A stretch of DNA of 64,000 nt from Aldehydirespirator sp965203575. Lineage in GTDB: Bacteria; Actinomycetota; Acidimicrobiia; Acidimicrobiales; Aldehydirespiratoraceae. Location of the stretch: positions 2,356,001 through 2,420,000 of the forward strand of contig OZ241894.1 of assembly GCA_965203575.1 (NCBI GenBank). The letters run 5' to 3'. Position 1 is the stretch's first letter. Each line of letters begins with the position of its first letter. The notes beneath the pieces are model-generated. The model saw nothing but the letters and a program-made list of their open reading frames with translations. It was not told the DNA's origin and ran no database searches. A program made the translations under genes and the position numbers. This document shows positions 58,696 through 64,000 of the stretch, one piece after another.

Positions 58696-60219
58696 GTGGC
58701 CAGGACGCTCACCGCCGCAACCCGCCGGGTGCTGGGGTCCCGACGTCGACGGGACCGTGCGGCTGCCGTCCCGGCCGCCGCCACCGACGCCGCGCTGGTC
58801 GCCGACCTGGTCGAGGCCATCGGGGCCGACCGGGTGCGGGCCGACGCGGCAGCCCGCTACCTGGCCTCCCGTGACGCCTCCATCTACAAGGAGGGCAACG
58901 CCGGACCGGTGTGCTATCCCGACTCCACCTCCGACGTGGTGGAGTGCGTGAAGGTCGCCACCCGCCACGGGCGGGCGGTGTCGCCCAGGGGGGCCGGCAC
59001 CGGCCTCGCCGGCGGGGCCGCGCCGCTGGGCCAGCCCGTGGTCCTGTCGATGACCCGGATGGACAAGCTGCTGGAGATCGACCTCGACAACGGCGTGGCC
59101 TGGGTACAGCCCGGCATGGTCAACCTCGACCTCAGCCGGGCGCTGGCTCCCCACGGCGTGCACTACGCGCCCGATCCGTCCAGCCAGGCGGTATGCACCA
59201 TCGGCGGCAACCTGGCCAACAATGCCGGTGGCCCCCACTGCCTGGCCTACGGCGTGACCAGCGCCCATGTGCTGGCGGTGGAGGTGGTGATGTCGGACGC
59301 CTCCGTCGTCACCCTCGGCGACATCACCGCCGAGCCGGCCGGCTACGACCTGCGGGGGGCGTTTGTCGGCTCCGAGGGGATGTGCGGCATAGCCACCGCC
59401 GTGGCCGTGCGCCTCACCCCCAACCCGCCCGCGGTGCGAACCATGTTGCTGTGCTTCGAAGACGTGTCGGACGCGGCAGCCACCGTCAGTGCCATCATCG
59501 CGGCCGGGATCGTGCCGGCGGCCATCGAGATGATGGACCAGCGCTGCGTCCGAGCGATCGAGGACTTCGCCCAGGCGGGCTATCCCGAGGACGCGGCCGC
59601 GGTGCTGCTGGTCGAGGTTGACGGGGCCGAGGGGGGCGTGGCCATCGCCAGCGAGCGAGTGGACGGCATAGCCCGGCGGAACCAGGCCATCAGCGTGCGC
59701 ATCGCGGCCGACGAGGACGAGCGGGCCCGGCTGTGGAAGGGGCGCAAGAGCGCGTTCGGGGCGGTGGCCAACGTGATGCCCGACTACTACCTGCACGACA
59801 CGGTGGTGCCCCGCACCCGGCTGGTGGAGGTGCTCGAGCGGATCTACGAGATCGTCGATCGTCACGACCTGATCGTGCTCAACGTCTTCCACGCGGGTGA
59901 CGGCAACCTCCATCCCATCCTGGCCTACGACTCCAGGGTGCCCGGCACCGTCGAGCGAGTGCACGCCGCGGGCCGGGAGATCATCGAGATGTCGTTGGAC
60001 ATGGGCGGGGCGCTCACCGGCGAGCACGGGATCGGGGTGGAGAAGCGCGAGTACATGAACCGCATGTTCAGCGCGGTGGACCTCGACCAGCAGAGCCGGC
60101 TGCGGGCGTCGTTCGACCCGCACTGCCGCATGAACCCCGGCAAGGTGCTGCCCAGCGCCCACAGCTGCTCGGACATCGGCGCGTTGAGAGCCTCCGACGC
60201 CGCCGGTGTCTGGGGCTGA
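58696..60219 (+). CDS. glcD: Glycolate oxidase subunit GlcD (FAD-linked oxidase)
   Basis: 507 aa. FAD-binding PCMH domain: VSPRGAGTGLAGGAAP, PDPSSQAVCTIGGNLANNAGGPHCLAYG, then the C-terminal substrate domain with NVFHAGDGNLHPILAYD and GGALTGEHGIGVEKREYM. It oxidises glycolate (or D-lactate) and passes electrons through GlcE/GlcF. GTG 58696; overlaps glcE by 14 nt. Confidence 0.92.
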   Translation: MARTLTAATRRVLGSRRRRDRAAAVPAAATDAALVADLVEAIGADRVRADAAARYLASRDASIYKEGNAGPVCYPDSTSDVVECVKVATRHGRAVSPRGAGTGLAGGAAPLGQPVVLSMTRMDKLLEIDLDNGVAWVQPGMVNLDLSRALAPHGVHYAPDPSSQAVCTIGGNLANNAGGPHCLAYGVTSAHVLAVEVVMSDASVVTLGDITAEPAGYDLRGAFVGSEGMCGIATAVAVRLTPNPPAVRTMLLCFEDVSDAAATVSAIIAAGIVPAAIEMMDQRCVRAIEDFAQAGYPEDAAAVLLVEVDGAEGGVAIASERVDGIARRNQAISVRIAADEDERARLWKGRKSAFGAVANVMPDYYLHDTVVPRTRLVEVLERIYEIVDRHDLIVLNVFHAGDGNLHPILAYDSRVPGTVERVHAAGREIIEMSLDMGGALTGEHGIGVEKREYMNRMFSAVDLDQQSRLRASFDPHCRMNPGKVLPSAHSCSDIGALRASDAAGVWG

Positions 60220-61162
60220 CCAGAGGCCGAGCGGGGTGGCTGACCTCGACGAGGCACTGACCGCCTTCGCGGCCGAGGTCGGCCCGGACGGGCCGGTGTG
60301 CGTGCGGGGTGGCGGGACCCGCTGGAGCCTGGGCGGGGACCCGTCGCCGGGCACCCGTGAGGTGCAGGCTCCGGCGGGCATTGTGGCCTTCGAGCCGGCG
60401 GAGATGACGGTGCGGGTGCGGGCCGCAACGCCGGTGGCCGAACTACACGCAGAGCTGGCTGAGGCCGGCCAGCGCACTGCTCTGCCCGAGCGCGCCGGGG
60501 GTACGGTGGGCGGAGCGCTGATGGCGGGGGAGTCGAGCATCGCTCGCCTCGGGCTGGGGTCGGTGCGGGAAGCTCTACTTCAGGCCCGCTACGTGTGCGC
60601 CGACGGCCGGATCGCCAGCGCCGGCGCGGCCACGGTCAAGAACGTGAGCGGCTTCGACCTGTGCCGGCTGCTGGTCGGGTCGCTGGGCACGCTCGGCCTG
60701 ATGGGCGAGGCGTTGCTGCGCACCTTTCCGGTGGGGGAGACGGAGCGCTGGGTGCGCCTGGCCGGCGTCGATCCGGACGCGGTGCGGTCGTGCTACACAG
60801 CCGCGTCCGTGCTGTGGGACGGTGCCGATGTATGGATCCTGTTGAGCGGCTACGCGGTCGACGTGGACGCCGACCTGAGCCGGCTGACGGCGCTGGGCAC
60901 CTGCGAGGACGTCGACGGCCCGCCCCGGCTTCCGCCCCACCGGTGGGTGTGCACGCCCGCGGAGGCCGCCTCCTTCGATGCCCGCAACGGCGCGGCCGAC
61001 CCCTTCGTGGCCGAGATCGGCGTCGGGGTGGTGCATGCCTCCGAACCCCAGCCGCCCCGCCCGGTCGAGCAGGGTGTGGTCGAGCTGAACCGCCGCTTCA
61101 AGGAGCGCTTCGACCCGACCGGCCGCCTGAACCCGGGCCGCGACCCCCTGCGTAGGCCGTGA
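60206..61162 (+). CDS. glcE: Glycolate oxidase subunit GlcE
   Basis: 318 aa. A shorter FAD-binding module: VCVRGGGTRWSLG, AGGTVGGALMAGESSIARLG, RIASAGAATVKNVSGFDLCRLLVGSLGTLGL and C-terminal RFKERFDPTGRLNPGR. GTG 60206 lies in the end of glcD; GTG 60236 is an alternative. An AGAGGCCGAGCG sequence at 60223 resembles the head of the dispersed repeat. Confidence 0.9.
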   Translation: MSGADQRPSGVADLDEALTAFAAEVGPDGPVCVRGGGTRWSLGGDPSPGTREVQAPAGIVAFEPAEMTVRVRAATPVAELHAELAEAGQRTALPERAGGTVGGALMAGESSIARLGLGSVREALLQARYVCADGRIASAGAATVKNVSGFDLCRLLVGSLGTLGLMGEALLRTFPVGETERWVRLAGVDPDAVRSCYTAASVLWDGADVWILLSGYAVDVDADLSRLTALGTCEDVDGPPRLPPHRWVCTPAEAASFDARNGAADPFVAEIGVGVVHASEPQPPRPVEQGVVELNRRFKERFDPTGRLNPGRDPLRRP

Positions 61163-61185
61163 TGGCTGCCGTGGCTCGACTCCGA

Positions 61186-61237
61186 CGAAATTGGTGCGGA
61201 TTCTGTACCTATAGGGGCGGATTCGTCATCAATTTCG
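61186..61237. promoter_or_regulatory. Inverted repeat CGAAATTG / CAATTTCG before glcF
   Basis: Two exact 8-mers 36 nt apart in the 91-nt glcE-glcF gap, in locally AT-richer DNA. May be an mRNA hairpin or an internal operator. Confidence 0.3.
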
Positions 61238-61253
61238 ATTGCGGGAAGCCCTG

Positions 61254-62426
61254 ATGTATCTCGGTTTGGACGACGACGAGCTGGTCGCCTGCGTCTCGTG
61301 CGGGCTGTGCCTGCCGCACTGCCCCACGTTCGTGATCACCGGCCGGGACACCGAGTCGCCCCGGGGACGGATCGCGCTGATGCGAGCCGTGCAGAACGAG
61401 GGCGCACCGGTGACCGACGACCTGGTCCGCTCGATCGAGACGTGCGTGCAGTGCCGGGGCTGCGAGACGGCCTGCCCGAGTGCGGTGCCGTTCGGCCATC
61501 TGATGGAGGGCACCCGGGCCGCGCTGGCCGGTGCCGGCCGGATCACGCCCGGCTGGCAGCGCCTGGCCATGCGGATGCTGCGGCACCGCCGCCTGCTGAT
61601 GGCCGGCTCGACCCTGATGGCGCTGGCCATACGGCTGCGGCTGCTGCCGACGAGGCGCTTGGGGCTGCCGGCGAGGATGCCGCTGCGGCGCCCTCCGCTG
61701 CGAACCTCCGGCGACGACGTCTGGCTGTTCACCGGCTGCGTGATGGACGCCTGGCAGCGCGACGTGCACCTGGCCGTGCAGCGGGTGCTGGAGGCGGCCG
61801 GCGTGGGGGTGGAGCCCACCGGCGGGATCGCGCCGTGCTGCGGGGCTCTGCACATCCACGCAGGGCTGGAGTCCGAGACCAAGGACATGGCCCGCGAGGT
61901 GATGGCCGGCCTGTCCGGCGACGACCGTCCCATCCTGGTGGACGCGGCCGGATGCGGCGCCTCGCTCAAGGACTACGGGCACCTGCTGGGGACCGACGAG
62001 GCCCGGGCCTTCTCGGCCCGGGTGTACGACGTCCATGAGTGGCTGGCCGAGCGCCTCGACGAGCTGGAGTCGCGGCGGCCGGCCGTTCCGCTGGATCTGA
62101 CCGTGGCCGTGCAGGATCCCTGCCATCTGCGCCACGTGCAGCGGGCCCATCAGGCGGTCCCGGCGGTGCTGCGCCCCTTCGTGGCCGAGGTGGTCGCCCT
62201 CGACGACGACGGCCTGTGCTGCGGCGCCGGCGGCGCCTACTCGCTGATGGAGGCCGAGCTGTCGAGGGCCATCCGCGAGCGCAAGACCGCGGCGGTGGCC
62301 CGCTCGGGCGCGTCGGTGGTGGCCAGCGCCAATCCCGGCTGCTCGCTGCATCTGGCCGCGGCCGGCCTGGACGTGCGACACCCCCTGGAGCTGGTCGACC
62401 AGGCCCTCTCCGCCTCCCGCTTCTAA
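61254..62426 (+). CDS. glcF: Glycolate oxidase iron-sulfur subunit GlcF
   Basis: 390 aa. Two 4Fe-4S motifs: CVSCGLCLPHCPT and CVQCRGCETACPS. Then two CCG domains: FTGCVMDAW...GGIAPCCGALHIHAG and QDPCHLRH...GLCCGAGGAYSLME. It carries electrons from GlcDE to the respiratory chain. ATG 61254 chosen; TTG 61239 is in frame. Confidence 0.92.
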   Translation: MYLGLDDDELVACVSCGLCLPHCPTFVITGRDTESPRGRIALMRAVQNEGAPVTDDLVRSIETCVQCRGCETACPSAVPFGHLMEGTRAALAGAGRITPGWQRLAMRMLRHRRLLMAGSTLMALAIRLRLLPTRRLGLPARMPLRRPPLRTSGDDVWLFTGCVMDAWQRDVHLAVQRVLEAAGVGVEPTGGIAPCCGALHIHAGLESETKDMAREVMAGLSGDDRPILVDAAGCGASLKDYGHLLGTDEARAFSARVYDVHEWLAERLDELESRRPAVPLDLTVAVQDPCHLRHVQRAHQAVPAVLRPFVAEVVALDDDGLCCGAGGAYSLMEAELSRAIRERKTAAVARSGASVVASANPGCSLHLAAAGLDVRHPLELVDQALSASRF

Positions 62427-62470
62427 CCCGTCCCTAGCCGGCCCGCCCCTCGCTCCTCCCCGAGTTTCCT

Positions 62471-62501
62471 GTAGTTGGGGACCTCTGGGGTCCTCAACTA
62501 C
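62471..62501 (+). terminator. Hairpin after glcDEF
   Basis: A 13-bp stem (GTAGTTGGGGACC with its near complement, one G-T pair) and a 5-nt loop, 45 nt past the glcF stop. Confidence 0.65.
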
Positions 62502-62615
62502 TGGGATTTGGAGGACGGCCTCTTCTTGAGAGGCCCGGGAACCAGACGGCCGCGCGCGTCGTCGTAGGAACCGAATCGGACGCAAAGGGCGTCCACCGCC
62601 TGGAGGAGGGTGACC

Positions 62616-64000
62616 ATGGAGACCAGGGGATCCGAGAGGTTCCGAACTAGGACGAACTGGAGCATCGGATGGCTGGGAGCGGTGCTGGCGCTGAGCCTGC
62701 TGGCCGTGTCCTGCAGCGGATCCGGCGACGACGACGCCGTCATGGCGGTCTCGACTGCGACGTCCTCATCGGCAGATGCTGGGGACGGGGAGGAACGCGG
62801 ATCGGCGGATGCAGCCGGTGACACGGCGGAACGCGGGTCGGCGGACGTCAGCGGCGACCGGGACAGCTCGGGCAGTGTCGATCTGGGTCCGGCGGCCACC
62901 ACGACTGTACGCAGCCGGACGTACGACATGCAGGCTGAGCCCGAGTCGGAGCCGATGCCTGGGGAGGAGCCGATGGCCGAGGAGGCCGCCGACTACGACG
63001 ACTCCTACGAGGCAGCGGCGGCGGAAACAGCGGCAGCATCGGCGGCGCTGGAGTCAGCCGCCGAAGCGGCCACCAGCGGCGTGTCCCGGCGGGAGGCGGC
63101 CCGGTCCGACCGGGAGCGTCCCGAGGAGGAGCGCCGCCGCTGCCCCGAGTGCCGGGCCAACACGTTCGAGGACTACGGCGTCAACCCGTTCGTGGACCCG
63201 TACGACGACAACCTGTCCACCTTCGCCCTCGACGTGGACACCGCGTCCTACGTCGTCACCCGCAACCACCTGGAGGGCGGCCAGCTGCCGCCGGTCGGGG
63301 CCGTGCGGGTGGAGGAGTTCGTCAACTACTTCGACGGCGGTTACCGGACCGTCATCGACGAGTTCAACGTCACCCTGGAGGCGGTGCCCTCCCCGTTCAG
63401 CGACCCCGACCGGGTGATGCTGCGGGTGGGCGTGCAGGCGCCCGAGCTGCTGTCGGATCTGGTGATACCGGACACCGTGGTGCTGGTGCTGGACCGCTCC
63501 GGGTCGATGAGCCAGTCCGCCGGGCCCGCCGACCGGCCCATGGACAGGATGAGCCTGGTCCACGAGGCCGTCGAGCTGCTGCTGTCGGGACTGCCGACAA
63601 GCACCCGGGTCGGCGTGGTGGCCTACAACGACCGGGTCGCCACGATCCTCGATCCGACCGAGGTGTCGGGCAACGCCGGCTGGATCATGGACGAGATCCG
63701 GGCCCGGGTCTACCCGGGAGGCTCCACCAACGCCGAGGCCGGTCTCGTGAGGGGCTACGACATGGCGCTGCGGGAGGCCGACCGGGGCCGGGCCGTGCTG
63801 GTGCTGCTGCTGTCGGACGGGGTCGCCAATGTGGGCGCCACCCGAACCGACGACATCCTCGAGGAGATCGGCGAGCGCGGCGACATCGGGCTGTCCACCA
63901 TCGGCGTGGGCCTGGGCCCGTTCAACGACGAGCTCATGGAGCAGCTGGCCAACAAGGCCGACGGCACCTACCACTACATCGACACGCCCTCCGAGGCACG
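62616..64000 (+). CDS. YfbK-type von Willebrand factor A lipoprotein (runs off right edge)
   Basis: At least 461 codons. Lipoprotein signal (LALSLLAVSC-S), then an acidic Ala/Glu/Ser-rich linker of about 140 residues, then NTFEDYGVNPFVDPYDDNLS, STFALDVDTASYVV and VRVEEFVNYF, typical of the VWA-preceding domain of YfbK proteins. A VWA domain follows with the metal site DRSGSMS (Asp293), GGSTNAEAGL and LLLSDGVANVG. Start ATG 62616 follows GGAGGAGGG. It probably binds a partner outside the membrane; function of the family is not established. Confidence 0.85.
   Translation, partial: METRGSERFRTRTNWSIGWLGAVLALSLLAVSCSGSGDDDAVMAVSTATSSSADAGDGEERGSADAAGDTAERGSADVSGDRDSSGSVDLGPAATTTVRSRTYDMQAEPESEPMPGEEPMAEEAADYDDSYEAAAAETAAASAALESAAEAATSGVSRREAARSDRERPEEERRRCPECRANTFEDYGVNPFVDPYDDNLSTFALDVDTASYVVTRNHLEGGQLPPVGAVRVEEFVNYFDGGYRTVIDEFNVTLEAVPSPFSDPDRVMLRVGVQAPELLSDLVIPDTVVLVLDRSGSMSQSAGPADRPMDRMSLVHEAVELLLSGLPTSTRVGVVAYNDRVATILDPTEVSGNAGWIMDEIRARVYPGGSTNAEAGLVRGYDMALREADRGRAVLVLLLSDGVANVGATRTDDILEEIGERGDIGLSTIGVGLGPFNDELMEQLANKADGTYHYIDTPSEA

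Noticed and set aside
58603..60540. 645-codon minus-strand frame
   Set aside because: Antisense to glcD, whose FAD and substrate motifs are complete; no protein family features.
1..64000. tRNA, rRNA or riboswitch genes
   Set aside because: Reading both strands by eye gave no cloverleaf with a T-loop GGTTCGA pattern in a fitting context and no rRNA or riboswitch core. A covariance search could still find one.

Overview
The window is 64 kb of GC-rich DNA with long antisense open frames. Start codons are often GTG, genes frequently overlap by 4-8 nt, and the content includes many acyl-CoA enzymes, luciferase-like flavin/F420 oxidoreductases, polyphosphate-glucokinase-type ROK proteins and DtxR/IdeR-like iron boxes. 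This points to a high-GC actinobacterium, most likely an acidimicrobial-type lineage. That placement is inference; no rRNA or tRNA gene was seen.

Layout. 0-2.4 kb: the start of a zinc alcohol dehydrogenase runs off the left edge; a luciferase-like oxidoreductase and a crotonase follow. 2.5-7.9 kb: a WXG100 protein, a 1,399-aa FHA/FtsK-type secretion ATPase and a second crotonase. 8.0-18.2 kb: an iron-associated region with a FEA1-type iron-assimilation lipoprotein, a ferric-binding protein and permease, bacterioferritin, and interleaved glycan/membrane genes, with iron-box-like palindromes in the promoters. 18.2-21.6 kb: an S9 peptidase and a DUF1214-like protein. 21.7-29.8 kb: a minus-strand accessory island of exported or anchored proteins (prepilin, two paralogous repeat-bearing proteins, a phospholipase A2 fragment cut by a small terminal-repeat element, a lipoprotein, a 1,182-aa modular secreted protein). 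30.3-34.6 kb: an operon of fatty-acid hydroxylase, GH3-family amidosynthetase, enolase-superfamily epimerase and small membrane protein. 34.6-38.0 kb: vapBC and modABC. 38.1-39.2 kb: MscS. 39.3-47.8 kb: an amino-sugar operon (ROK repressor, M20 hydrolase, ABC importer, YhfX-type PLP protein, ROK kinase, NagB). 47.8-50.3 kb: an AAA/DUF4143 ATPase, small membrane proteins and an integrase remnant. 50.3-64 kb: FAH-family hydrolase, O-methyltransferase, a second luciferase-like enzyme, two acyl-CoA ligases, a P450, glycolate oxidase glcDEF, and the start of a YfbK-type von Willebrand lipoprotein running off the right edge.

How the parts fit. The iron block can be read as one regulon: capture (FEA1, FbpA), import (FbpB, ATPase elsewhere), storage (Bfr) and possibly remodelling of surface glycan under iron control. 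The 39-48 kb block encodes a complete logic for an N-acylated amino sugar: import, deacylation, phosphorylation and deamination. The GH3 block combines acyl-chain oxidation, acyl-amino-acid ligation and epimerisation and has no obvious described counterpart.

A roughly 90-bp dispersed repeat occurs four times. Three copies lie at gene boundaries; one lies in frame just after the start codon of the sugar-binding protein.
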